From: Arcobacter siniprincipis
GTDB taxonomy: Bacteria > Campylobacterota > Campylobacteria > Campylobacterales > Arcobacteraceae
Direction: 5' to 3'
Length of the DNA: 64,000 nucleotides
NCBI RefSeq assembly: GCF_048571125.1
Contig: NZ_CP182343.1
Location: 2,418,001 to 2,482,000 of the forward strand
In this document: piece after piece, positions 44,205 to 53,917 of the stretch
How the letters are laid out: each line of letters opens with the position of its first letter
Numbering within the stretch: the stretch's first letter is position 1
The notes under the pieces: model-generated
What the model saw: the letters and a program-made list of their open reading frames with translations, nothing else
The model's database searches: none
Told to the model about the DNA's origin: nothing
Translations under genes and position numbers: made by a program

Positions 44205-44483
44205 TTATTCTTTCACCAAAGACTTAACTCTCTCTAACTTCTCTTTACAACTATTCGCAACTTCCCAAACATCAGTTAATAATGTAGCAGTATCACTTTG
44301 CATGGCATAGTTTTCTTTTTTATTTGGCAAGTCTTTACAATCTAATAGTTCACCTGGTATTGTTTGTTTGACATAGATAGTTTTAGTTACTGTTTTTGTT
44401 GTTTGAATTTGTTTGGTCCCACAACCTGTTAATAGTATCAATAAGGATAGGGGCAGTAGGTGCATCATCATTTTTTTTAACAT
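44205..44483 (-). CDS. Rz1-like outer-membrane spanin lipoprotein
   Basis: A 92-aa lipoprotein: signal MLKKMMMHLLPLSLLILLTGC with lipobox LTGC. Its start lies inside the upstream gene (44383-44829) in another frame and it continues about 180 bp beyond, the classic Rz/Rz1 partly nested arrangement. The mature part has a CKDLPN block and a helical end. It should join with Rz to fuse inner and outer membranes at lysis. There is not much proline, unlike lambda Rz1. Confidence 0.8.
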   Translation of the reverse strand: MLKKMMMHLLPLSLLILLTGCGTKQIQTTKTVTKTIYVKQTIPGELLDCKDLPNKKENYAMQSDTATLLTDVWEVANSCKEKLERVKSLVKE

Positions 44484-44829
44484 GGGTTATTTCTCCTTTT
44501 ATTTTTTCATATATTATTGCATCGTTTAACTCTTTTTTATGTTGTTCACTAAGAGCTGTTAAACTTTTCTCCTGATCTAGTTTATATTTATCAAATTCTT
44601 TTTGATTTTCTTCATTAGTTAGAATTGTTTTATTTAGTTCTGTTCCTGTAAATGTTAAAGCATCTTGAAACTCTAATATTGTTTTATCTTTTTGTTCTAT
44701 CTTATAATCCATATAATAAAATCCACTACCAATAGCAGCTATAAAAACAACTATTGCTAAATATAGATATATAGAAGAACCACTAAAAAATCCTACAGCA
44801 CTTTTGACTATTGTTCCCCACATCTTCAC
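44383..44829 (-). CDS. Rz-like inner-membrane spanin
   Basis: A 148-aa protein with one N-terminal membrane helix (about 20-42: YLYLAIVVFIAAIGSGFYYM) and a long coiled coil (about 45-115) reaching the periplasm. Its 3' end overlaps the Rz1-like lipoprotein gene in another frame. Together with the transglycosylase and holin genes just upstream this forms the lysis cassette. Length and layout agree with i-spanins. Confidence 0.8.
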   Translation of the reverse strand: MKMWGTIVKSAVGFFSGSSIYLYLAIVVFIAAIGSGFYYMDYKIEQKDKTILEFQDALTFTGTELNKTILTNEENQKEFDKYKLDQEKSLTALSEQHKKELNDAIIYEKIKGEITHVKKNDDAPTAPILIDTINRLWDQTNSNNKNSN

Positions 44830-44832
44830 TCC

Positions 44833-45423
44833 TTACCAAAATATATATTTACCATCTGAAAAGAGTTTATATTTTTGTCCGTATTTATAAACCTTTTCAG
44901 AATACTCATAGTTAATGTCACATGCGTTTATCTTTTGACCATTATTAAAAGTGATAGTTTTTCTTTTACAGTACTTTTTTGCTATATCATGTGGTATTTC
45001 TCTTATACCTAATTCATTTCTTGCCCTTGTAATCTCTTTGTTTACTAGACTTCCACCATTATAAACTTGGTATGCAACCCAAAGGTGCGAACTATATGCT
45101 TGTTTTTTAGCATCTTTCATAATATAGGCTTGGGCTAGAAGCTGATTTTTTATTGAACTTATATTGTCAATACCTTTTTTGGATAAAAAGCCTTGCCACC
45201 ATCTATAAGTAATTTGAGCAACTCCTTGACTTCCTACTCCATCACGACTGATAACATCACGACAATTGCTCTCTTGTCTAAGTTGACCTACTGCATACCA
45301 ATATGGGTAATCAAGCCCAAAAACTTTGTAGTGGGCTCTTCTTACTTCTTGAACATAACTATTGCATCTATCCGCCGAAGCAGTAACACAAAGGAATAAC
45401 AATATATAAAGCAATCCTCGCAT
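44833..45423 (-). CDS. Phage lytic transglycosylase (SLT-like endolysin)
   Basis: A 196-aa protein with a signal peptide (about residues 1-18, cleaved after TASA) and an SLT-type domain: YAVGQLRQESNCRDVIS with the catalytic glutamate, GSQGVAQITYRWWQGF and WVAYQVYNGG. It should cut glycan strands. The signal peptide implies Sec export (SAR-like or cleaved), so release may not need a large-hole holin. Its start overlaps the upstream small membrane gene by 56 bp. Confidence 0.85.
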   Translation of the reverse strand: MRGLLYILLFLCVTASADRCNSYVQEVRRAHYKVFGLDYPYWYAVGQLRQESNCRDVISRDGVGSQGVAQITYRWWQGFLSKKGIDNISSIKNQLLAQAYIMKDAKKQAYSSHLWVAYQVYNGGSLVNKEITRARNELGIREIPHDIAKKYCKRKTITFNNGQKINACDINYEYSEKVYKYGQKYKLFSDGKYIFW

Positions 45424-45682
45424 AATAAGCTCCTGTTTGTTCTACTAAGGGTTTATCCCAATCTATCTTTGTAAAAAAAGCTTTTCCCATGTAGTGTGCA
45501 TGAAGTCCACCCCAACTTGCTAATAACATTTTTAATATAACTAGCTGAATTGGATTAGGAAATGAGTTATAAATCCCTTCCATAAAAATTGTCATTGTTA
45601 TTACAAAAATAATTAAGTCAAATAAAACTCTAGTTATGTTTTTAACTGTACAGCCATTAAGTCCACATGAGATATATTTCAT
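45368..45682 (-). CDS. Small phage membrane protein (possible holin partner)
   Basis: A 104-aa protein with two or three membrane helices (about 18-35, 45-62, 86-102). The N-terminus CGLNGCTVKN has two cysteines. It lies between the holin-like gene and the transglycosylase gene and overlaps the latter. Size and place suit a second holin or antiholin; I recognise no family. Confidence 0.6.
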   Translation of the reverse strand: MKYISCGLNGCTVKNITRVLFDLIIFVITMTIFMEGIYNSFPNPIQLVILKMLLASWGGLHAHYMGKAFFTKIDWDKPLVEQTGAYYARIALYIVIPLCYCFGG

Positions 45683-45692
45683 TTTTTATCCT

Positions 45693-46148
45693 TTAGTCAA
45701 TTAACTTATAAAATTTCTCAATAAACTTTCTTATCTTATGGGTAAGTTTGTTTATTAAATCAGGTTTTTCAATCTCTTCGCCACTATAAATACTTATTGC
45801 ATTTAGTAAAATACTTATTGTTTCAGCTATTATCAAAAGCTTTATAATAGTACTTACATATCCACCAAATACATCAAATAACTTTATTCCAATGAACATA
45901 AAAGAAATAGATATAGGGATGATTAAGATAACTACCTTAGCAACTATTCCACTTATCATTACTTTGTATTGAAAGGTTTTGAACTTAATAGACTTGATAA
46001 GTCCTAAACTATAGTCTATAGCTATTAAGACACATAATATAGTGACCATTTCAACATCAAGTTTTAAATAAGCTAATAACCACATAAATGGAACATACGC
46101 TGAGTTACTAGCTATTAATTTTGTCTCCATCATCCTCATACTCCCCAA
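45693..46148 (-). CDS. Holin-like protein (phage holin family)
   Basis: A 151-aa protein with three or four membrane helices, a short polar start and a basic C-terminal tail (KPDLINKLTHKIRKFIEKFYK). LIAIDYSLGLIKSIKFKTFQYKV with the following KVVILIIP resembles the holin_4 / toxin-secretion holin family. Its start overlaps the upstream gene by 13 bp. It probably times lysis by opening the inner membrane. Confidence 0.75.
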   Translation of the reverse strand: MGSMRMMETKLIASNSAYVPFMWLLAYLKLDVEMVTILCVLIAIDYSLGLIKSIKFKTFQYKVMISGIVAKVVILIIPISISFMFIGIKLFDVFGGYVSTIIKLLIIAETISILLNAISIYSGEEIEKPDLINKLTHKIRKFIEKFYKLID

Positions 46149-46858
46149 TCAATATCATCAATCAAAGTTCCATTACTCTCAGCATTATTGCTTATGTCTC
46201 TGATATTATCTATCCAAGCATAATCATTTGCAAAAGCACTATCCATTCTAGGATTGTTAAGTTGCCAAAAGATTGGATATTTTGCTTCAATAATTTCTCT
46301 TGCTTTTTCTTTTATTGCAGATACTCTCATTTTTTCTTTTAAGTCTGTATCTTCTACCCATGTATTAGATTGAGCATCCCATTTATCAAACTCTTTTGGT
46401 GTAAGAAGAGTAAATCCCTCTTTAATGTCGCCAATATAATCTACTAATGAGATAGATTTATCAGCAGTTGAATAGACAGTTTTATTTCTATAGTCTTTTT
46501 TGGCTAACCATTTATTATTATTCTTATCAAAAATAGCTACTTCATCATTTAATAAATTACAAAGTTCTATCTCTGTTGAGTTATCAGGTAAATCAAAAAG
46601 GTCACTATCTTTTAATTTAAATTCATCAACTTTATTGAGATATTCAAAAGTATCTACATCATATATATATCTTGTTTTTGGAAGTGGTATTTGTTTCCAT
46701 TCATCATTTACTAATACTAACTTTGTATCTTCAATTAATATTGGCAATGGTTTTGTTGTTTTATTTGGTAAATCATTACCCAAAAATTTTAAATCTAGTT
46801 TTTCAGTATAAAGATATTCTTTAGTGACTGCATCTACTGTATGTACATTTGTTTTCAT
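46136..46858 (-). CDS. Tail-fibre assembly-like protein
   Basis: A 240-aa soluble protein after the fibre gene. The N-terminal part holds repeated short strands (TRYIYDVDTFEYLNK, NKWLAKKDY); the C-terminal 60 residues (AREIIEAKYPIFWQLNN, AWIDNIRDISN) resemble tail-fibre assembly or DUF4376-like proteins that end fibre operons. Position supports a chaperone or cap role; family assignment is weak. Confidence 0.55.
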   Translation of the reverse strand: MKTNVHTVDAVTKEYLYTEKLDLKFLGNDLPNKTTKPLPILIEDTKLVLVNDEWKQIPLPKTRYIYDVDTFEYLNKVDEFKLKDSDLFDLPDNSTEIELCNLLNDEVAIFDKNNNKWLAKKDYRNKTVYSTADKSISLVDYIGDIKEGFTLLTPKEFDKWDAQSNTWVEDTDLKEKMRVSAIKEKAREIIEAKYPIFWQLNNPRMDSAFANDYAWIDNIRDISNNAESNGTLIDDIDWGV

Positions 46859-46870
46859 AATTATTTTCCT

Positions 46871-47851
46871 TTACTTAGCTACTATTAGAGGTAAAGCCCC
46901 TATACTTCGAACTGTGTTATATGTGTTTCCTGTGTTATTAATTGAAAGAGTATGACTATGATTCCCTGTAGTACTAGTATTAGAATTAATATCATTTTCA
47001 TATCCACCATTACCAGAACCAGTATTTCCAGTATAAGCTTTATGTGTATAATTATGACTATGATTCCCAGTTGTATTAGTACTACCACTATGATTATGAC
47101 TTTTAATACCATCAGGATGATAAACCCCAGCATTTGTATCACCTATTAAGGTAGCATCAATCAAATTCATAAGTCTAAATGTTGTACTTCCATTACCAGT
47201 ACTAAAATAACCACACATACCATTTGCATTTTCTGTTTGCCAATCTGTATCACTTTTTAATAGTGTTGTTTGAGTTTGAATAAAAGCCCATAAATCAGGA
47301 TAATCAGTTCTATTAAAAGTACCACCACTTTGTATAAGTTGGTTAGGTCTTGGAGATTCTAAAACTTCCAATGATTGTGTACCTATGGGGATTGCTTTTG
47401 AGATAGATTCAGTTAAATCTTTTTTTAATGTTGCTATCGCTCCACTAGTTTGATTTAAATTATAGGCTAAGGAATCATTTAATACTTCATTCAATGCTTC
47501 ATTCAATGCTTCATTCAAACTATCTATCTTATTACTAGAATAAGTAGTAGTACCACTAGCTGTAGTATCATTAATAGAACCCTCAGGCATACTTGCCATT
47601 GTGGTTGTTATTATTTCTTTTGATTCTAAAACATACTGTTTATTTTCTGCTACTTGTAGTGCACTATTATTTATCTCTGTTGCTACTGTATTTGCTTGGG
47701 TCCTAAAAGTATTTAGGTTTAAAACTATACTTCTTAGTTTCCCCCAAACATATCCTGCATTTGATCTAAAGATTTCAGGGTCCTGCCCTTCAACAGGAAT
47801 TTTAACAGGGTCTAATTCTGTTATGGTTTCTGTTATTTGTGATGCTGCCAT
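46871..47851 (-). CDS. Tail fibre/collar-domain protein
   Basis: A 326-aa receptor-tip candidate. The N-terminus (1-110) is helical and likely binds the tail. Then SLNEALNEALNEVLN is a short tandem repeat (DNA near 47480-47518). Residues 165-326 are a phage tail-collar domain: LESPRPNQLIQSGGTFNRTDYPDLWAF, STTFRLMNLIDATLIG and a His/Thr/Asn/Gly-rich tip with SHNHSG, NHSHNY and NHSHTL. Paired HxH motifs suit a metal-bound trimer tip as in T4 gp12. Confidence 0.82.
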   Translation of the reverse strand: MAASQITETITELDPVKIPVEGQDPEIFRSNAGYVWGKLRSIVLNLNTFRTQANTVATEINNSALQVAENKQYVLESKEIITTTMASMPEGSINDTTASGTTTYSSNKIDSLNEALNEALNEVLNDSLAYNLNQTSGAIATLKKDLTESISKAIPIGTQSLEVLESPRPNQLIQSGGTFNRTDYPDLWAFIQTQTTLLKSDTDWQTENANGMCGYFSTGNGSTTFRLMNLIDATLIGDTNAGVYHPDGIKSHNHSGSTNTTGNHSHNYTHKAYTGNTGSGNGGYENDINSNTSTTGNHSHTLSINNTGNTYNTVRSIGALPLIVAK

Positions 47852-47853
47852 TA

Positions 47854-48750
47854 TTATGATACTCCTTCGATTTCAATTTGATACTCTGACATTTGATAGC
47901 CTATAGGTATGTCAAAGTCTTTAAAAAACCCATAAACCAACAATGATGAAAAGCCTTTTTCTCTTTCATCTACGATAAATAAGCAAGGAACCCCGTTATA
48001 AATCTCTACAAGTTCAAATACACTATCTACTCTTTTATTATCTACTAAGACATTTGCTGTGATTCTTTTCCAAGTCAAGGAATTATCAGTCTTAACACTT
48101 CCGTCTGATTCTTTTGATTTAGAGATTAGATTTCTAGTACCTAAAGTTGGACTTGAATTTATAAGTGTTATTCCCCAATCCATACTCGTACCAAATGCCA
48201 TATGAGTGCATTTAGCATCTGCTAAATCGTTATCAATAGTTATTTCCATCGTTGCATTATAAATCATAGGTAATTTTGTAAAATGCACTGCAGCTCTTCT
48301 TTGTGCTTTGACATAAGTCCAATCATACCAATTAGATACAGGTCTTACAGTTGCTTCTATAGTATGATTGTATCTCTCATCGCCATTTGCATCTTTAACA
48401 ACTATATTTATAAACTTTGCTTGTATTCCAAAAAAAGCTACAGTATCAACATCACCTACATTTAGTGTGTATTTTATACTTTGAGCATTTATCGTTGAGT
48501 AACTTCTTCTTGGGTCAAAGATTTTATATCTATTTGTTTTTCTTTCTGCCTTCCAAATCAGATTATTAGTACCAGGTGTTATATCTTGTGTAGCTGCTTT
48601 TAGACATTTCCAAACAGTATCACCCAATTGTGTTAATTCATCTACTGCATATACTTTTGAAGCTGACTCATCATATACATCAATATCAGCTTCATATTCT
48701 GATACATTTGTACTTTTTATATCAATAGTTGCTTGTGGTGCTATTAACAT
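47854..48750 (-). CDS. Phage tail-tip protein
   Basis: A 298-aa protein between tape measure and fibre genes. It is rich in beta strands (VGDVDTVAFFGIQAKFINIVV, ITIDNDLADAKCTHMAFG, YQMSEYQIEIEGVS). This position normally holds a distal tail or baseplate hub component. I recognise no specific family. The gene begins 1 bp after the tape measure stop, so translation is probably coupled. Confidence 0.6.
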   Translation of the reverse strand: MLIAPQATIDIKSTNVSEYEADIDVYDESASKVYAVDELTQLGDTVWKCLKAATQDITPGTNNLIWKAERKTNRYKIFDPRRSYSTINAQSIKYTLNVGDVDTVAFFGIQAKFINIVVKDANGDERYNHTIEATVRPVSNWYDWTYVKAQRRAAVHFTKLPMIYNATMEITIDNDLADAKCTHMAFGTSMDWGITLINSSPTLGTRNLISKSKESDGSVKTDNSLTWKRITANVLVDNKRVDSVFELVEIYNGVPCLFIVDEREKGFSSLLVYGFFKDFDIPIGYQMSEYQIEIEGVS

Positions 48751-51700
48751 CTATGCTCCCTGTTCGTTTGTTGATAAATATGATGATTCTATATTTTCAG
48801 TCATTTTTCTTAGTTTTTTTATTTCATTTGCTTGTGCTCTTATGATATATCTTGTTTCTTTTAACTCATTTATTACCCCTGACATATCCACAGAAATATT
48901 CCCACCACCTGTTGGAATACCATATCTTCTAAGACTATCTGAGAAGTTTTTATCAAGTACCATTTCCCCTTGATGTATTTTTGCCACTTGATCATATGGT
49001 ACATATGAAGTTCCCACATCATAACTTGGTAAATCAACTAGTTGGCCATTTACCATTACTTGATTATTTGAGATTGCTCCTATTGAATTAAAGAACTCAA
49101 TCATATTTCCAAAGGCATTTTCATCTAGTGATTGTAGTTTTGTGAAAAAGTCTCCTGCATCTACTGTGCTTAAATTTATATATGATAGATTTGTTCTTAA
49201 TTTTGCTAATTCATCTGCATAAGTCAAAGCACTTTGTGCTTCAAATGATGTTCTAAAAGTAATTTCATTAGCTGCTGTTAGATTTCCACCATTTGAAAAA
49301 TTAGAAATATCAAGAGGATTAGAATTTGTTCCTGCAAGTGCCTGAGCTAATGCAGTTATTACTCCTACACTTGCTACATCTGTTGCATTTCCACCTGAGT
49401 CTAAAACTTTTACTTTTAATATAGAATTATCAAGGTCAAGTCCATCTTGCAATGATTGAAGTTCATTTACTAAAGTATTTGTAATATCTGTATTATCTCC
49501 ATTTTGTGCACTTTGTATTGAAGTTGAAAGAGAATTAATATCAGAAATAAGAGAAGATAAATTTGATGCTTCACTATCTGTTAGATTTCCATCTTTTGCT
49601 AAAAGAGTATCAATACTTGCTCTTTTTTGCCAAAATGATTTTATAAGCTCTTCTTGTGCATTTGCACCATCTGAGTTTGACAATAGTTTATTTACTGTAG
49701 TTTCTACACTTTGAGTTAGCTGTGTAAACTTATCAGACATTTTCTGAACAGCACTTACTGCTGTATCAAAGAGTTCAAGACTTAGTTTATCAAGGTCAAG
49801 TGCGTTTTGTACTTGCGTATAAAATAGTTCTTCTGTATTATCAATCAAACTTTTATAATCATCACTAAGTAAAACTATTCGACCTAACAACTCTTGACCT
49901 TCTGCAGTTGATATATCAATACCTTCTATAAGTTTTTTAAACCCTTCAATACTAGAAGGCATACTTATATTTAGGTTATCAAACTCTTTTTGCATCTGTT
50001 GAGTATAAAAAGTTAGCTGTTCTTCACCATTTAGAAAGTTTTTAAAATAATCCTCTAATGCCCCTGAAAGTTCATCCGCTCCCCCTGCTCCTAAAAGCAT
50101 GTCAGATGTCAAATATTTAGACTCTTTTCCTACAAGAGACAACATATCTCTTACATCTTCAAAAGTTGTATATAAAGTATAAAGTTCTTCTGTAGTGCCT
50201 GAGAAGTTTTCTATCATCTGAACTACACCATTGTTAGTTCCGTATACTGCTTCATCAAGTTTTTTAATTGACTGAGTTAAAACTTCAACTCCAACATCAC
50301 CTTGTTTATTTACAATATCTTTATAATTTATATCTTCAAAGCTATTACCCAGTCTATTTATATAATACTCAGCAACTTCCATACCTGATGCAACTCTTGT
50401 GAGAGTTTCAAACAGTCCTTCTCCTATACTCTGAAACTGTGTCAATGCAGGGAAAGCAGTTTGAGCTATATCATCACCTATCTTTGAAAATATATTTGAT
50501 ATTTGTTCTTGTAATTGTTCCCCTGATTTTCCTTTTGTAGAGATTTTCCCAATACTTACTATAAAATTTGACAAACTATTTTCTATATCAGCCGAGCTTG
50601 TATCAAGTGCCTCACCTGCTTGTAAGGTACTATCATATAGATTGCTCAAAACTAAACTAAACTGTCTTTCTACTTCATCGTCTAAACCTTGAAAGTATGT
50701 TTTTACTTTTGTTTTTGTAGAACTATGAAACCAAGACTTTTTTTTGATTTTAGTTGTTATCGTTTGATAAGCTTGTCCGTTTATTTGCTCTATTGCATCT
50801 GATAATAATGCATTGTTAAAATTTATACCATAATCTGTAAGCTTCTGTTTAACAGATGTCTTACCAAATAATCCACCAAGTATCGCACCTGTCAATTTAT
50901 CAGTTGCTCCACCTAAAAAATTAGATACGGGATCTATTGCAGTTGCTATTTTGTCAAGTTGATTTTGAAAAGTTATTCCTAATCCCTTATCATCAAAACT
51001 TACCTCTGTATAACCTTCCCCAAAAGCAAAACCACCATTTTGGATAAGTAAAGCTGAAACTCCACCTATCTTTTCATCTATTGATAAAAGGCTTTGATTC
51101 ATACTTGATAAAAGTTGGAATTCAGGTCTTGCATAATCTTCTAAAATCCCTAAAGAGTTCGTAATAGATTCACTTGCTTTACTTGTATCACCTAAGACAC
51201 TTCCTGTACCTATATTTTCAACTTGTGCTGAAAAAGAATCAGAAGATGAAGAAACACTATCACCACCAAAAGCAATATTTGCAGAACTTAAAAGTGAAGC
51301 TACACTTGCAGCCATTGCAGCCATACGAGCAAAAGCAGTATAAGGGTCACCACTTCCTTGTGTAAGAATCGCTCTAATACCTGCAACCATAGCAAGTCCA
51401 CTCTCAACGACATGAAATGCAGCAGCATCTTTTGAACCTTCATCAAACATTTGACTTACAGCCCCTGCTAATGTTCCATATCCTACTATTTGCGATTGGA
51501 TTGAAGCTTCATTTATAGCTTTTGTTTTTTTAGTAAGATTTATCTCAGCAGTTTTGTATTGTTCTGAGTCTTTTGATATATCTTTAGTAAGTTTATAAAA
51601 CTCATTTTGTGCTTTTAATTTCTCTTTTTCACTTTTCTTTTCTATGGTACTAAGTTGCATAGATGATTTAGCAATATTTTGAATAGTATTAGCAACACCT

Positions 51701-53619
51701 TCTAAGTTTGCATTCCAATCAAGAGCAGATTCACTTAAAGAGATTTGTGAGTCTAGTAAGCTCATATACTCTTCATTTGCTGTGATTAGATTATCTGTTT
51801 TATATTGGTTTTCTAAAGTATCATATACATTTTGTAACTCTTGTGCAGTTAGTATCCCTGTACTTGAAAGCTCTATGAGTTTTTGATTTACAGTTTCAAT
51901 CCATTTATCATAACCCGTTCCCATTATCTGAGTATATGCACTTTGAGTTTTTATAAGATTGTCTAAATTTTTATCTTGTTCTTTTTTAATTTCTTCTATT
52001 GTATTGAGTCGTTCTAATTGCAAATTTCTTAAAGTAGACTCTTTAAATCCCATTACATCAGCTAAAGATAATGCATCTTCTGTATATTGTAGATGATTTT
52101 TTAATAACTCTATATTTGATTTATCAGTACTATTTATATTACTTTTTATCTCTTCTAATTTTAATTGATGTAATATTTCTGACTCTGTATCTGGTTCTTT
52201 TATTGAGGTTTTAACTTTTGGAGTAGTAATATCTTTTACTTTATTTTCTTTTAAAATACCCTTTAAAGCATCTTTTACCTCAATACTTGATTTTCTTAGA
52301 TTGTTAAATCTATTTCTTACTTCATTAAGATATTCTAAGTCTTTTCTTTTCTCATTTTCTGATTCAAAGAAACCATTATTTGCTACATCTGCTTTTGCAT
52401 TGGCTAAATTTAAACTTGCTTGTGCTAATTCTGTAGCTATCAGTGATTTTCTATATTCAAGTTGTTTTTTAGTAAGTTGTTTTAAATTTTCATTCAATCC
52501 ACTATATGCATCGTCTAATATTTCTGATTTTTCTGCATTTTCTATAAATGCCTGTGTTAATTCATATACTCCAAAAGCTACAATCCCAAATATAGAAGCT
52601 CGAAGAACAATATTTAATGCTTTCATAGATATTGTACTTAACACTATACTTCTATTTACAGCTCCAAAACTTCCACCAAATGCCAAGTTATAAGCTGTCG
52701 CCATTTTTACAACACTATTGTATGTTTTATATGCGACTACTGTTGTTCCAACTGCAGTTGATACTTTAAAAATCTCATTTGCGATAAACCCTATTGTTTC
52801 AGGACTTTCGTTTAATGTATCAATACTTTGTGAAAGCTCAGTAAATCCATCAGATACAACTTTTGTAATACCATAAGTTTTATCAAATGTACCTATTATC
52901 ATAGTTGTTGAGTTATTTAATTGTGAAAGTGATTGTCCAACAGTTTTATTTACACTAATAAACTCTTTACTTACCCCTTCTGCTTGATTTTGTAGGGCTT
53001 TTACTATGGCTTCACTTGTTATTTTACCTTCTGCTCCTAGCTGTCTTAGTTCTCCAATAGTTACACCCATACCATCAGCAATTGCTCTTGCTAGTCTTGG
53101 AGATTGTTCCATAACAGAATTTAACTCTTCACCTCTTAAAGTACCACTTGCCAAACCTTGTGAAAGTTGAAGAACAGCAGCATTCATAGAGTCACTACTT
53201 CCACCACTTATAATCATTGATTTAGAAATAGTATCAGTAATATTTATGAGGTCTTGTTGACTTACATTTAAGGTCTCTGTACTTCTTGCTAACCTCGAAT
53301 ATAAATCAACATTGCTTAATAAATCAGTTCTTGTATTTTGTGATATTGCAAATAGTGCAGCCTGCACTTCTGATAGTTGCTTAGTATTATCTGTAACTAA
53401 CTTTAGCTTACTATTTACAGCTGTCATATCATCAGCAACACGAGTAAAACCTTTTGCTGATTCCAAAGATATATAAGCTGCTGCAAAACCTGCAACTGCT
53501 CTTTTCATAGATGTAGTAGTTTTAGTAACAGCATTTTCAGCTCTATCGAATCCAGATATTAATTTTTGTGTATCAGCTTTTACATCAATTAAAACTGTTC
53601 CTATTGTATTTCTACCCAT
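48751..53619 (-). CDS. Tail tape measure protein
   Basis: A 1622-aa protein, the longest in the window. The N-terminal 250 residues are a tape-measure domain (LVTDNTKQLSEVQAALFAIS, GLASGTLRGEELNSVMEQSP, GMGVTIGELRQLGAEGKITS). Hydrophobic stretches follow (about 280-360), then long helical and coiled-coil parts. The last part (about 1540-1622) has DVGTSYVPYDQVAKIHQGE, a common tape measure C-terminal motif. By the usual 1.5 angstrom per residue the tail would be about 240 nm. Its start overlaps the frameshift extension gene by 8 bp. Confidence 0.93.
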   Translation of the reverse strand: MGRNTIGTVLIDVKADTQKLISGFDRAENAVTKTTTSMKRAVAGFAAAYISLESAKGFTRVADDMTAVNSKLKLVTDNTKQLSEVQAALFAISQNTRTDLLSNVDLYSRLARSTETLNVSQQDLINITDTISKSMIISGGSSDSMNAAVLQLSQGLASGTLRGEELNSVMEQSPRLARAIADGMGVTIGELRQLGAEGKITSEAIVKALQNQAEGVSKEFISVNKTVGQSLSQLNNSTTMIIGTFDKTYGITKVVSDGFTELSQSIDTLNESPETIGFIANEIFKVSTAVGTTVVAYKTYNSVVKMATAYNLAFGGSFGAVNRSIVLSTISMKALNIVLRASIFGIVAFGVYELTQAFIENAEKSEILDDAYSGLNENLKQLTKKQLEYRKSLIATELAQASLNLANAKADVANNGFFESENEKRKDLEYLNEVRNRFNNLRKSSIEVKDALKGILKENKVKDITTPKVKTSIKEPDTESEILHQLKLEEIKSNINSTDKSNIELLKNHLQYTEDALSLADVMGFKESTLRNLQLERLNTIEEIKKEQDKNLDNLIKTQSAYTQIMGTGYDKWIETVNQKLIELSSTGILTAQELQNVYDTLENQYKTDNLITANEEYMSLLDSQISLSESALDWNANLEGVANTIQNIAKSSMQLSTIEKKSEKEKLKAQNEFYKLTKDISKDSEQYKTAEINLTKKTKAINEASIQSQIVGYGTLAGAVSQMFDEGSKDAAAFHVVESGLAMVAGIRAILTQGSGDPYTAFARMAAMAASVASLLSSANIAFGGDSVSSSSDSFSAQVENIGTGSVLGDTSKASESITNSLGILEDYARPEFQLLSSMNQSLLSIDEKIGGVSALLIQNGGFAFGEGYTEVSFDDKGLGITFQNQLDKIATAIDPVSNFLGGATDKLTGAILGGLFGKTSVKQKLTDYGINFNNALLSDAIEQINGQAYQTITTKIKKKSWFHSSTKTKVKTYFQGLDDEVERQFSLVLSNLYDSTLQAGEALDTSSADIENSLSNFIVSIGKISTKGKSGEQLQEQISNIFSKIGDDIAQTAFPALTQFQSIGEGLFETLTRVASGMEVAEYYINRLGNSFEDINYKDIVNKQGDVGVEVLTQSIKKLDEAVYGTNNGVVQMIENFSGTTEELYTLYTTFEDVRDMLSLVGKESKYLTSDMLLGAGGADELSGALEDYFKNFLNGEEQLTFYTQQMQKEFDNLNISMPSSIEGFKKLIEGIDISTAEGQELLGRIVLLSDDYKSLIDNTEELFYTQVQNALDLDKLSLELFDTAVSAVQKMSDKFTQLTQSVETTVNKLLSNSDGANAQEELIKSFWQKRASIDTLLAKDGNLTDSEASNLSSLISDINSLSTSIQSAQNGDNTDITNTLVNELQSLQDGLDLDNSILKVKVLDSGGNATDVASVGVITALAQALAGTNSNPLDISNFSNGGNLTAANEITFRTSFEAQSALTYADELAKLRTNLSYINLSTVDAGDFFTKLQSLDENAFGNMIEFFNSIGAISNNQVMVNGQLVDLPSYDVGTSYVPYDQVAKIHQGEMVLDKNFSDSLRRYGIPTGGGNISVDMSGVINELKETRYIIRAQANEIKKLRKMTENIESSYLSTNEQGA

Positions 53620-53917
53620 TTTTTACTCCAAAAATAGCTTTTATTTTTTCTTCTAGTTGATCCTCATTAGAAGAACTACTATCACCTATATCTCTTATTA
53701 GGAACTGATTCCACTCATTATTTCCACCCATTACACTTGAAACTATATAAGTCAGATTTGCCATTTGATATTCAAGCCTATCTGCCATAAATGGTTCTTC
53801 TCTGTAATATTCAAACCATTTTATAAACTCATCATAAGACATAGTATTTTTCAACTGAGCAACGGTCTTACCTAAGTTCAATGCTAATTTAAAGAGAAAC
53901 TTTTGTTCCTCTTTTAC
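53612..53917 (-). CDS. Tail assembly chaperone, -1 frameshift extension (gpT-like)
   Basis: An ORF of about 90-100 codons that lacks a good start codon or ribosome site. In the -1 frame relative to the upstream gene it is open from GTA at 53917 through VKEEQKFLFKLA into LNLGKTVAQLKNTMSYDEFIKWFEYYREEP and on to the stop at 53612. I therefore read it as the extension of a fusion made by frameshifting at 53917-53923, like lambda gpGT. EFIKWFEYYREEPF is typical of tail chaperone T parts. It may also start independently at TTG 53881. Confidence 0.8.
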   Translation of the reverse strand, partial: VKEEQKFLFKLALNLGKTVAQLKNTMSYDEFIKWFEYYREEPFMADRLEYQMANLTYIVSSVMGGNNEWNQFLIRDIGDSSSSNEDQLEEKIKAIFGVKNG

